NCBI RefSeq assembly: GCF_009707485.1
Contig: NZ_CP046121.1
Coordinates: 1,054,001 to 1,118,000, forward strand
Source: Nostocoides sp. HKS02
GTDB lineage: Bacteria; Actinomycetota; Actinomycetes; Actinomycetales; Dermatophilaceae
Direction: 5' to 3'
DNA: 64,000 bases
Part shown: positions 29,941 through 38,334 of the stretch, piece after piece
Position numbering within the stretch: position 1 is the first letter of the stretch
Layout: each line of letters opens with the position of its first letter
The notes under the pieces: generated by a model
What the model saw: the letters and a program-made list of their open reading frames with translations, nothing else
The model's database searches: none
Told to the model about the DNA's origin: nothing
Position numbers and translations under genes: made by a program

Positions 29941-30954
29941 TCAGGCCGCACCGCCGCGGGCGATGAGCTCGCGGGCGAGCTGGCGGTATGCCGCGGCCGC
30001 GCCATGCGTCGAGGCGTACGTGGTGATGGGCTCGGCCGCCAAGGTGGCGTCGGGGAACTTCACGGTGCGGCTGATGACGGTGTGGAAGACCTGTTCGCCG
30101 AAGTGGTCGACGACGCTGCGCACGACCTCCTTGCTGTGCAGCGTGCGCGAGTCGTACATCGTCGCGAGGATGCCGTCGACCTGGAGCCGCGGGTTGAGCC
30201 GGTCGGTGATCTTGTCGATCGTCTCGACGAGCAGGGCCACACCACGCATGGCGAAGAACTCGCACTCGAGCGGGATGACGACTCCGTGGGCGGCGGTGAG
30301 CGCGTTGACCGTGAGCAGCCCCAGCGAGGGCTGGCAGTCGATCATGATGACGTCGTAGTCGTCCATGACCGGCCGCAGCACGCGGGCCAGGATCTGTTCG
30401 CGGGCGACCTCGCCGACGAGCTGGACCTCCGCGGCCGACAGGTCGATGTTGGCCGGGATGACGTCGAGGTTCTCGGTCGAGGTCTGCTGGATGACCTCAC
30501 GCACGTCATGGCCGCGCTCGACAAGCAGGTTGTAGATGGTCACGTCGAGCTCATTGGCCCGCACCCCGAGACCGACCGACAGCGCCCCCTGCGGGTCGAA
30601 GTCGACGAGCAGGACCCGTCGGCCGACCTCGGCGAGCGCCGCACCCAGGTTGATGGTGGTCGTCGTCTTGCCGACGCCGCCCTTCTGGTTGCACATGGCG
30701 ATGATGCGCGCCGGCCCGTGCCCGGTGAGGGGCGGCGGCTCGGGGAAGTCGGGCAGTGGGCGGCCGGTGTGACCGAGCTGGCCCGCTCCCACTGCCTCGG
30801 TGCCCGGCAGTCGCTCGGAGGACGCGGAGACAGAGGACTCAGGGGCGGAGGTCTCGGGCGACGGCTTGAACTGCGTCGTGGTCACCTCAGGGTCCACAGG
30901 CGTTTCACTCCCGGTGCGATTGCGTTCGTCGGTCAGCCTCGCGCTGATCGGCAA
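29941..30954 (-). CDS. ParA-family ATPase upstream of scpAB
   Basis: A 337-aa P-loop ATPase. A disordered Pro/Ser-rich N-terminus of about 80 residues precedes the deviant Walker A CNQKGGVGKTTTTINLG, LLVDFDPQGALS and MIDCQPSLGLLT. It resembles the ParA-like Rv1708 that lies with scpAB rather than the parAB near the origin, so a role in chromosome organisation is inferred. The frame opens with TTG at 30954 and weak AAGG; GTG at 30897 is an alternative. Confidence 0.87.
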   Translation of the reverse strand: MPISARLTDERNRTGSETPVDPEVTTTQFKPSPETSAPESSVSASSERLPGTEAVGAGQLGHTGRPLPDFPEPPPLTGHGPARIIAMCNQKGGVGKTTTTINLGAALAEVGRRVLLVDFDPQGALSVGLGVRANELDVTIYNLLVERGHDVREVIQQTSTENLDVIPANIDLSAAEVQLVGEVAREQILARVLRPVMDDYDVIMIDCQPSLGLLTVNALTAAHGVVIPLECEFFAMRGVALLVETIDKITDRLNPRLQVDGILATMYDSRTLHSKEVVRSVVDHFGEQVFHTVISRTVKFPDATLAAEPITTYASTHGAAAAYRQLARELIARGGAA

Positions 30955-30974
30955 GACCTTATCAGCGGGGCACC

Positions 30975-31904
30975 TCAGCGGGCCCGCGGATGGCTTTGTG
31001 CGTACACCTCGCGAAGCCGCTGGACCGTGACCAGCGTGTAGATCTGGGTCGTGGTGACCGAGGCGTGACCCAAGAGCTCCTGCACGACCCGCACGTCGGC
31101 GCCGCCGTCGAGCAGGTGCGTGGCGAACGAGTGGCGCAGCGTGTGGGGTGACACGTGTCCGGTGAGGTTCGCCCGTTCGGCCGCCGCCCGCATGACCGAC
31201 CAGGCGGACTGGCGGGACAACCGGCTCCCGCGCTGGTTGAGGAACACCGCCGCGGTCCCCTTGCCCTTCGCGGCCATCGTCGGGCGCCCACGCACCAGGT
31301 AGGCGCCCAGGGCAGCGGCGGCATACGACCCGAGCGGGACCAGGCGCTCCTTGCTGCCCTTGCCGAACAGCCGCACGACCCCCTCGTCGGTGTCGATGTC
31401 GTCGACGTCGAGGCCGACGGCCTCGGAGATCCGCGCTCCCGCGCCGTAGAGCACCTCGAGCAGCGCCCGGTCCCGCAGGGACGCCGGCGTGTCACCGACG
31501 CTCGCGGCGTGGAGCAGGCGTTCCACCTCGTCGATCCCGATCGCCTTGGGGAGGCGAGCCGGGGGTCGCGGCGGGCTGACCGCGCCGGCCGGGTCGGTGT
31601 CGACCTCGCCCTCGAGGGCCAGGAACCGGTGGAACCCGCGCACGGCGACCAGGGTGCGGGCCGCCGAGGACGCCGCCAGGGGCGGGTGGTCCGGGGTGCC
31701 CTCACGCAGCGTGGCGAGGAAGTCGCTCACGTGGCCCTCGGTCACCTCGGCCGGCTCGCGGACCCCCCGAGCGGCCAGGTATGCCGCGTAGCGGCTCAGG
31801 TCCCGCCGGTAGGACGTGAGCGTGTTGACGCTGACTCCACGCTCGACCTCGAGGTGGTTCAGCCAGCCGCGGACCGCGCGATCGACCGCGCTGGAGGGTG
31901 GCAC
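30975..31904 (-). CDS. xerD: Site-specific tyrosine recombinase XerD
   Basis: A 309-aa tyrosine recombinase that resolves chromosome dimers at dif. The N-terminal SAM-like domain holds [20 protein letters not shown]. Catalytic residues appear in YGAGARISE (Arg), [12 protein letters not shown] (His, Arg), [14 protein letters not shown] (His and the Tyr nucleophile). The frame extends to an ATG at 31925, but GTG 31904 is preferred since TAGACT lies seven bases upstream and no ribosome site supports the ATG. Confidence 0.92.
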   Translation of the reverse strand: MPPSSAVDRAVRGWLNHLEVERGVSVNTLTSYRRDLSRYAAYLAARGVREPAEVTEGHVSDFLATLREGTPDHPPLAASSAARTLVAVRGFHRFLALEGEVDTDPAGAVSPPRPPARLPKAIGIDEVERLLHAASVGDTPASLRDRALLEVLYGAGARISEAVGLDVDDIDTDEGVVRLFGKGSKERLVPLGSYAAAALGAYLVRGRPTMAAKGKGTAAVFLNQRGSRLSRQSAWSVMRAAAERANLTGHVSPHTLRHSFATHLLDGGADVRVVQELLGHASVTTTQIYTLVTVQRLREVYAQSHPRAR

Positions 31905-31911
31905 GGGTGGG

Positions 31912-31917
31912 AGTCTA
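31912..31917 (-). promoter_or_regulatory. Probable -10 hexamer (TAGACT), leaderless xerD
   Basis: TAGACT ends seven bases before GTG 31904. It decides the xerD start and removes the overlap with the divergent membrane gene. Confidence 0.5.
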
Positions 31918-31923
31918 GGCGCC

Positions 31924-32537
31924 ATGAAGCTCTACGCAGACCTGCCGGGCCGTCGTACCGCACAGATCCTCGCCGACTTCGGGATGGTGGCCTGGGCGTG
32001 CGTGTGGGCATGGGCTGGCCGGATGGTGCACGACTCGACGCTGGCCCTGGCCGCCCCGGGACGGCAGCTTCAGGACGCCGGCTCCGGCTTCCGTCGCCAG
32101 ATGACCAGCGCAGGTGCGTCCGTCCAGGACGTGCCGCTGGTCGGCGACAAGATCGCAGCGCCGTTCCGCCAGGCCAGCGGCGCGGGCACCAGCATCGAGC
32201 GGGCAGGCACCACCCTGGTGGATGCGGTCAGCCAGCTCGCGAACCTGCTCGGCTGGGTCACGGCGCTCGTGCCGATCCTCATCGTGGGCCTGGTCTGGCT
32301 GGTGCTCCGCGGACGCTTCGTGCGGCGGGCCAGCGCCGCCCAGCGGTTCATCGACTCGGCCGCCGACCTGGACCTCTTCGCGCTGCGCGCCATGGCCACC
32401 CAGCCGATGCGCAAGCTCGCGGGCATCTCGGACGACCCGACCGGGGCGTGGCGTCGGGGGACGAGGCGACGATCAGGTCGCTCGCGCTGCTCGAGCTGCG
32501 TGACTGCGGACTCCAGCCGCCGGCTCCCGCTGCGTGA
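31924..32537 (+). CDS. Hypothetical membrane protein, frameshifted near the C-terminus
   Basis: A protein of 204 aa once a missing base is restored. It has an N-terminal hydrophobic segment ([13 protein letters not shown]), a soluble middle, and a second hydrophobic segment ([21 protein letters not shown]). [20 protein letters not shown] ending is out of frame because GGGGG at 32456-32460 seems to lack one G. I do not recognise a family. ATG 31924 shares the palindrome CATG with a rejected xerD start. Confidence 0.6.
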
Positions 32538-32581
32538 CTCGACTCGGCTGCGAACGGCGGTCCGAGCGGTCCGAGTCCGGC

Positions 32582-33832
32582 TCAGGCGCGACCCGTGTGG
32601 GCGGTGACCGCGCGCAGCCGCTGGGCCAGCGACGTCGTCAGGGCACCAGGCTCGAGCTGCCAACGCCAACCACCCTCGGTGCCGGGTGCGTTCATGCGGG
32701 CGTCGGAGCCGAGGGAGAGGACGTCCTGCGCCTGTGCCATGGCCAGGCCGCAGGGGGCGCCCCAGGCGAGCTCGATCATGGCCCAGGACGGCTCGGCGTC
32801 CACGTCCGCACGGACCCCTCGCTCGGCGCAGGCCGAGCGAGCCATGGCGCGACGGTGTTCCGGGAGGGTCCACCACCACCCGCAGACCGTGTCGTTGTCG
32901 TGGGTGCCGGTGTAGACGACCTGGTTGGCCTCGTGGTGCTCGGGGTCATGGGTGTTGACGGCGTAGCCGGGGTCGAACGCGAACTGCAGGACGGCCATCC
33001 CGGGGAAGCCCAGTGCTCGGCGCAGCTCGTTGACCGGCTCGTCGATGTCGCCCAGGTCCTCGGCGACCACCGCGAGGTGCCCCAGATCGGCCGCCGCGGC
33101 GTCGAAGACGGCGCGCCCGGGACCGGGCTCCCACGCGCCGGACAGGGCGGACGCGGCGCCGGCCGGAACGGCCCAGTATGCGGAGAACCCCCGGAAGTGG
33201 TCGACGCGCACGAGGTCGAACAGCTCGAAGGTCCGCCGCAGGCGTTCGGTCCACCAGCGGTAGCCGTCGGCCTGCAGCGCGTCCCAGCGGTAGAGCGGGT
33301 TCCCCCAGAGCTGGCCGTCGGCGGCATACGCATCGGGTGGGACGCCGGCCACGGCGTCGCCGCGGAAGAACTGCGGCCAGGCCTGCTCGTCGGCACCCTC
33401 GGGCGCGACGTAGATCGGCACGTCACCCATGAGACGGACGCCGCGCTCGGCGGCATAGGCGCGAAGCGCGGACCACTCCCGGTCGAACCTGACCTGGTCG
33501 GCCAGATCGCCGCCGAAGGCAGTCCACGACCCGACCCAGTACGCCTCGCGGGCAGCGAACTCGGCGAGCTCCTGGTCGGACACCGCGGCCTCGGGGTCCT
33601 CGAGCAGGGCGGCGGACGCGGCGAACGCGGAGGGCGACTTGTAGGGCGAGCCGTGCTGGTCCGGCACCGACACCGGAAGGACCTGCCAGACCGACTGGCC
33701 CGCCTCGGCCAGCCAGTCGACGAACTCGCGCGCGGCGGGGCCGAGGCGTCCGCCGGGCAAGGAGGTCACGTGGAGCTGGATCCCGCTCGCGCGCCGCGAT
33801 GTCACCGGCGATCCGGTGGCCTGGTCGCTCAT
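32582..33832 (-). CDS. malQ: 4-alpha-glucanotransferase (GH77, MalQ)
   Basis: A 416-aa GH77 enzyme that moves maltosyl and longer alpha-1,4-glucan units. GSPYKSPSAFA, LMGDVPIYV, DLVRVDHFRGF (the Asp nucleophile), VAEDLG (the Glu acid/base) and GTHDNDT are all present. It is shorter than the usual 500 or more residues. The ATG overlaps the stop of a ten-codon open frame that carries the only good ribosome-binding site, so translation may be coupled to it. Confidence 0.88.
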   Translation of the reverse strand: MSDQATGSPVTSRRASGIQLHVTSLPGGRLGPAAREFVDWLAEAGQSVWQVLPVSVPDQHGSPYKSPSAFAASAALLEDPEAAVSDQELAEFAAREAYWVGSWTAFGGDLADQVRFDREWSALRAYAAERGVRLMGDVPIYVAPEGADEQAWPQFFRGDAVAGVPPDAYAADGQLWGNPLYRWDALQADGYRWWTERLRRTFELFDLVRVDHFRGFSAYWAVPAGAASALSGAWEPGPGRAVFDAAAADLGHLAVVAEDLGDIDEPVNELRRALGFPGMAVLQFAFDPGYAVNTHDPEHHEANQVVYTGTHDNDTVCGWWWTLPEHRRAMARSACAERGVRADVDAEPSWAMIELAWGAPCGLAMAQAQDVLSLGSDARMNAPGTEGGWRWQLEPGALTTSLAQRLRAVTAHTGRA

Positions 33833-33861
33833 CGGCCGTGCTGCTCAGTCTGTTCAGTCAT
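33829..33861 (-). CDS. Ten-codon open frame directly upstream of malQ
   Basis: ATG 33861 follows GAGGAG with good spacing and encodes MTEQTEQHGR, then stops in an ATGA overlap with the malQ ATG. It may be a leader peptide that delivers ribosomes to malQ. It could instead be the true malQ N-terminus separated by one more indel in this error-prone sequence. Confidence 0.4.
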   Translation of the reverse strand: MTEQTEQHGR

Positions 33862-33884
33862 GGTCGCTCCTCGTCGAAGCCACC

Positions 33885-35210
33885 TTATGCCGGGACGATC
33901 CGGGGGCGCAGGTCGTCGGCCGGCGGCCTCCACGAACCCGGATCGGCGTCGACCTGGTCGCCGGAACGGATGTCCTTGACCTGGTCGCCGTCCTCCCCCG
34001 CGCCCGGGAACCAGACGTACGGGATGCCCCGACGCTCGGCATACCGGATCTGTTTGCCGAACTTGGCGGGCTTGGGTGCCACCTCGCACGGTATGCCGCG
34101 CTCCCGCAGGGCCGTGGCCACGCGGGTCGAGCTGGCCCGGGTCGGCTCGTCGTTGACCGCGACCAGCACGCAGGCAGGGGTCGAGCGGCTCGCCTTGAGC
34201 AGGCCCTGGCCGAGGAGCAGCCCGAGCAGGCGCGACACCCCGATCGAGATGCCGACCCCGGGATAGGTGGTCTTGCCATCGGTGGCGAGCGAGTCGTAGC
34301 GCCCGCCGGAGCAGAACGAGCCCCAGCCCTCGTGCCCGACCAGCTGCGTCTCGTAGACCGTGCCGGTGTAGTAGTCCAGGCCCCGCGCGATCTTGAGGTC
34401 GGCGACCATGGCACCGGGGGCGTTGTCGAGACCGGCCTGGATCACCGCTCCCAGGGCCGCCAGTCCCTCGTCGAGGGTGGGGTGCTCGACTCCGAGCGCG
34501 CGGACCTGGTCGACGAAGGACAGGTCCTCGGTGCGGATCGCGGCGAGGGCGAGGCACTGGTCGGCCTGCGCTGGGCTGCAGCCTGAGTCGACCAGCGCGT
34601 CCTTGACCTTCGCGGCGCCGATCTTGTCGAGCTTGTCGACGATCCGCAGGGTGCCGGTGACGTCCTGGATCCCCAGCCCGAGGTAGAACCCCTCGGGGAT
34701 CTTGCGGTTGTTGACCTGGATGACCATCGGGCCTATCGGCAGCTTGCGGAACACCTCGGCCATGACCAGCGGCATCTCCGCCTCGAAGTGCGGGGCGAGC
34801 TCGCCCACGTCGACCACGTCGATGTCGGCCTGGGTGAACTCGCGGTACCTCCCCTCCTGCGGACGTTCGCCGCGCCAGACCTTCTGGATCTGGTGGCGAC
34901 GAAACGGGAAAGCGAGGTGCCCGGCGTTCTCGAGCACGTAGCGAGCGAAGGGCACGGTGAGGTCGAAGTGCAGGCCCAGCTCGGCGTCGGCCCCACCGTC
35001 CTCGGCGGCCAGCCGCGACACGGCATAGATCTCCTTGTCGGCGTCGCCACCCTTGCCGAGCAACCGTTCGACGGGCTCCACCGCTCGGGTCTCGATCGAG
35101 GGGAACCCGTGGAGCTCGAAGGTCTCCCGGATGACGTCGAGGAAGTGCTGCTCGATGATCCGCTCGGCCGGGAGGTACTCGGGGAAACCGCTGATCGGGG
35201 TGATCTTCAC
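33885..35210 (-). CDS. hisS: Histidine-tRNA ligase
   Basis: A 441-aa class II synthetase. Motif 1 region SGFPEYLPAERIIEQ, motif 2 QIQKVWRGERPQEGRYREFTQ, the HisA signature ARGLDYYTGTVYE and motif 3 GVGISIGVSRLL are all present, followed by a C-terminal anticodon-binding domain (CVLVAVNDE). It charges tRNA-His. The ATG overlaps the end of the MBL gene by four bases, so the two are coupled, as in M. tuberculosis. Confidence 0.95.
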   Translation of the reverse strand: MKITPISGFPEYLPAERIIEQHFLDVIRETFELHGFPSIETRAVEPVERLLGKGGDADKEIYAVSRLAAEDGGADAELGLHFDLTVPFARYVLENAGHLAFPFRRHQIQKVWRGERPQEGRYREFTQADIDVVDVGELAPHFEAEMPLVMAEVFRKLPIGPMVIQVNNRKIPEGFYLGLGIQDVTGTLRIVDKLDKIGAAKVKDALVDSGCSPAQADQCLALAAIRTEDLSFVDQVRALGVEHPTLDEGLAALGAVIQAGLDNAPGAMVADLKIARGLDYYTGTVYETQLVGHEGWGSFCSGGRYDSLATDGKTTYPGVGISIGVSRLLGLLLGQGLLKASRSTPACVLVAVNDEPTRASSTRVATALRERGIPCEVAPKPAKFGKQIRYAERRGIPYVWFPGAGEDGDQVKDIRSGDQVDADPGSWRPPADDLRPRIVPA

Positions 35211-35908
35211 GCGCCCAATCCTTGCAAATAGGGGTTCGTCGCCCGCTCGCGGTCCATCGTCGTCGCCTGGTAGTGCCCCGGCAGCACCAGCGTCGTGTCC
35301 GGCAAAGGCAGCACGACCTCGCGCAGCGACCGGTTCATCGCGGCCGGGTCGCCGCCCGGCAGGTCGGTGCGGCCGATCGAGCCGGCGAAGAGCACGTCGC
35401 CACTGAGCACGGTGCGGTCGACGTCGACCTGGTCACCGATGCCGTCGGGCACGGTGTCGAGCGTGAACATCACCGACCCCTCGGTGTGGCCCGGGGCATG
35501 CAACGCCTCGAACGACAGTCCCGCGAGGTCGAGGCGCGCGCGGTCCTTGATCTCGACCACCGTGCTCGGCTCGGTCCAGGTGGCCCGGGTGCCGAACTGC
35601 TGCTCGAGCATCCCGACCAGACCGGGGTTGGCGTTCGCGAGCAGGTCCACCAGCCGGTAGCGGTCCTCCGCGTGGATGTATGCCGCCGTGTCGGCCCCGC
35701 AGACCGGCGTCACCGAGTAGACGTGGTCGATGTGGCCGTGGGTGAGCAGGACGGCCGCGGGGCGGAGCCGGTGCTCGGCCAGGACGGCCCGGAGGGTCTC
35801 CTCGACGCCGATACCGGGGTCCACGACCACGCACTCCTCCCCCGCCGCCGGGGCGAGGACGTAGCAGTTCGTGTCGAAGGCGGCGGCAGGAAACGCGATG
35901 GTGAGCAC
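35207..35908 (-). CDS. MBL-fold metallohydrolase (glyoxalase II-like)
   Basis: A 233-aa metallo-beta-lactamase-fold protein. The zinc motif is THGHIDHV (residues about 57-64), then APGHTEGS, SGDVLFAGSIGRTD and VLPGHY. The family includes glyoxalase II and related thioesterases; the substrate is unknown. It is the Rv2581c position next to hisS. GTG 35908 seems leaderless. Confidence 0.88.
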   Translation of the reverse strand: MLTIAFPAAAFDTNCYVLAPAAGEECVVVDPGIGVEETLRAVLAEHRLRPAAVLLTHGHIDHVYSVTPVCGADTAAYIHAEDRYRLVDLLANANPGLVGMLEQQFGTRATWTEPSTVVEIKDRARLDLAGLSFEALHAPGHTEGSVMFTLDTVPDGIGDQVDVDRTVLSGDVLFAGSIGRTDLPGGDPAAMNRSLREVVLPLPDTTLVLPGHYQATTMDRERATNPYLQGLGA

Positions 35909-35915
35909 GGCCCGC

Positions 35916-35921
35916 AGCCTA
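35916..35921 (-). promoter_or_regulatory. Probable -10 hexamer (TAGGCT) of the MBL-hisS operon
   Basis: TAGGCT ends seven bases before GTG 35908. Its divergent partner for the cyclophilin gene lies 20 bases away. Confidence 0.5.
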
Positions 35922-35940
35922 GCGATCGCCCGGGGCTGCC

Positions 35941-35946
35941 TAGACT
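35941..35946 (+). promoter_or_regulatory. Probable -10 hexamer (TAGACT) of the cyclophilin gene
   Basis: TAGACT ends seven bases before GTG 35954, again leaderless geometry. Confidence 0.5.
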
Positions 35947-35953
35947 GGCGCGC

Positions 35954-36781
35954 GTGACCAGGGAACAGGAGCGGGCGAAGGCTCGCCGCCGTCAGGAGAA
36001 GCTCGACGCGAAGGCCGCCCAGCGGGCGCGCGAGGCAGCCCGCAACCGTCAGGCCGCCATCGTCGTCGTGGCCGTGCTCATCGTCGTCGCCGGTTTCGTC
36101 TTCCTGTCCAAGCAGCTGGGTAGCACCACCCCACCCGCGGCAGCCCGCAGCACCGCCGCAGCCACGACGCCCGCGGCGACGACCTCGGCCACCACCACCG
36201 CCGTCGCCGGGTGCACGGCTCCCCCGGCCCGGCCCACCACGATCAAGACCCAGGCCTTGCCCGCCAAGGCGACCGCGGCGGGCAAGACCTTCATCGCCGT
36301 GGTGAAGACGAACTGCGGGCCCATCACGCTGCGCCTCGACGGCACCAAGGCGGCCCAGACCGTCGCCTCGTTCGTGGCTCTGTCGACGTCCGGCTACTAC
36401 GCGGGCTCGCCCTGTCACCGGGTCACGACGTCGGGAATCTTCGTGCTCCAGTGCGGCGACCCCCTGGGTGGGCAGGGCACCGGGCCCGGCTACTCCTACG
36501 GCATCGAGAACGCGCCGAAGAACGGCGTCTACCCCAAGGGCACCCTGGCCATGGCCCGCACCAGCGATCCGCACAGCAACGCCGACCAGTTCTTCATCGT
36601 GTACAAGAACACCACCCTGCCGACGGAAGGCGGGGGCTACTCCATCTTCGGCACGGTGACCGGCGGAATGGATATTGTCGAGAAGATCGCCGCAGCAGGT
36701 GCGAGCGGCGGCTCCGGTGACGGAGCCCCGAACGCACCCATCAGCATCCTGTCGGTTGCTGTGACCCAGAAGAAGGCCTGA
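35954..36781 (+). CDS. Membrane-anchored peptidyl-prolyl cis-trans isomerase (cyclophilin)
   Basis: A 275-aa protein. A charged cytosolic start (REQERAKARRRQEKLDAKAAQ) is followed by one membrane segment (AAIVVVAVLIVVAGFVFL), an Ala/Thr-rich linker, and a cyclophilin domain with CHRVTTSGIFVLQCGDPLG and NADQFFIVY. It likely acts outside the cytoplasmic membrane. Several canonical active-site positions deviate, so catalysis is not certain. The Rv2582 (ppiB) position supports the call. Confidence 0.87.
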   Translation: MTREQERAKARRRQEKLDAKAAQRAREAARNRQAAIVVVAVLIVVAGFVFLSKQLGSTTPPAAARSTAAATTPAATTSATTTAVAGCTAPPARPTTIKTQALPAKATAAGKTFIAVVKTNCGPITLRLDGTKAAQTVASFVALSTSGYYAGSPCHRVTTSGIFVLQCGDPLGGQGTGPGYSYGIENAPKNGVYPKGTLAMARTSDPHSNADQFFIVYKNTTLPTEGGGYSIFGTVTGGMDIVEKIAAAGASGGSGDGAPNAPISILSVAVTQKKA

Positions 36782-36783
36782 CC

Positions 36784-38329
36784 GTGACTGAGCAGAACGT
36801 ATCGGCCGAGACCACCCCGCCGGACGCCGTCGAGGCGGACGCCGTCGAGGCGGACGCCGTCGTCGAGCAGGCGGGTGTCGAGCCCGCCAGCGGGGAGCCC
36901 GAGAGCCCCGAGGCCGCCGCATCGGCGGCCGAACCTGCACCGGCGGCCGAACCTGCACCGGCGGCCGCTCCCGCGCCGCGCCCGGTCCCCAAGCCCCGTC
37001 CCGTCCCGACCCCGGCGGCGGTCCGCAAGGTCGCCCACCCGCAGCCCGCCGCGGCGCCCCCGGCGCCCTCAGGGCCGGCGGCCGAGACCTTCGGGCGGGT
37101 TGCCGAGGACGGCACCGTCTTCGTGCGCACGCCCGAGGGCGAGCGCGAGGTCGGCGCCTACCCGGGCGCCAGCCCGCAGGAGGCGCTGCACTACTTCGCC
37201 CGCAAGTACGACGAGCTCTACGCGTCGGCCGACCTCCTGCACCAGCGGGTGACCACCACCGACCTCTCGGCCAAGGACGGCGCCGAAGGACTCGCGAAGC
37301 TGCGTGAGCACTGCGCCGAAGCCCACGTGGTGGGCGACCTGGCCGCCCTCGAGGCCAAGATCGCCGAGATCGACGCCGCAGTCGCCGCGCGCAAGGAGTC
37401 CGAGACGGCCGAGCGCCACGCGGCTCGTGCCACGGCCACCGTCGAGCGCGAGCGGATCGTCTCCGAGGCCGAGAAGATCGCCGGTCAGCCCGAGGCCAAG
37501 ATCCAGTGGAAGAGCAGCGGCGCCCGGATGCGCACCCTGCTCGATGAGTGGAAGCAGCAGCAGCGCAACGGTCCACGGCTCGAGCGCGAGGTCGAGGGCG
37601 CGCTGTGGCAGCGGTTCTCGGCGGCGCGCAACACCTTCGACAAGGCGCGCCGGGTGCATTTCGCCCAGCTCGAGGGCACCCAGGCCGATGCCAAGGCGGC
37701 CAAACAGGACCTCGTCGCCGAGGCCGAGGCGCTGGCCACCAGCACCGACTGGGGCCCGACTGCGGGCGCCTTCAAGCGGCTCATGGACCGGTGGCGCCAA
37801 GCCGGCCGGGCCTCCCGAGCCGACGACGACGCGCTGTGGGAGCGGTTCAAGGCCGCCCAGGACGCCTTCTTCGCCGCCAAGGACGCCGTGGCTGCCCAGG
37901 AGGACGAGGAGTTCCGCGCCAACCTCGTCGTCAAGGAGTCCCTGCTCAAGGACGCCCAGACGATCCTGCCCGTCACCGACCTCGAAGCCGCCAAGGCCGC
38001 CCTGCGGACGATCCAGGAGAAGTGGGATGCCGCCGGCAAGGTGCCGCGTGGCGACGTCGAACGCGTCGAGAAGGCCATGCGCCGGATCGAGCAGGCCGTG
38101 CGGGACGCCGACGACAAGCGCTGGCAGCAGACCAACCCCGAGGTCGCGGCCCGCGCCCAGAGCATGGTCGTGCAGCTCGAGGCCTCGGTCGCCTCCCCTG
38201 CGCGAGGACGTCGAGAAGGCCCGGGCCGCCGGTGATGACCGCGCCCTCGAGCAGGCCCAGGCCAAGCTCGAGGCACAGGAGCAGTGGCTGAGCCAGGCGC
38301 GCGGCAACCTCGACGAGTTCGGGGCGTAG
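36784..38329 (+). CDS. DUF349 domain protein, frameshifted near the C-terminus
   Basis: A 514-aa coiled-coil protein when one base is removed. The N-terminus is Ala/Glu/Pro-rich with 15-base repeats (AVEAD and EPAPAA units). DUF349 repeats follow, seen as W-x5-AGRASRADDDALWERFKAAQDAF and W..AGKVPRGDVERVEKAMRR. The frame breaks at CCTCCCCTG near 38200 and the C-terminal coiled coil continues in the next frame. DUF349 proteins have no settled function. It abuts the cyclophilin gene. Confidence 0.82.
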
Positions 38330-38334
38330 CCGGC

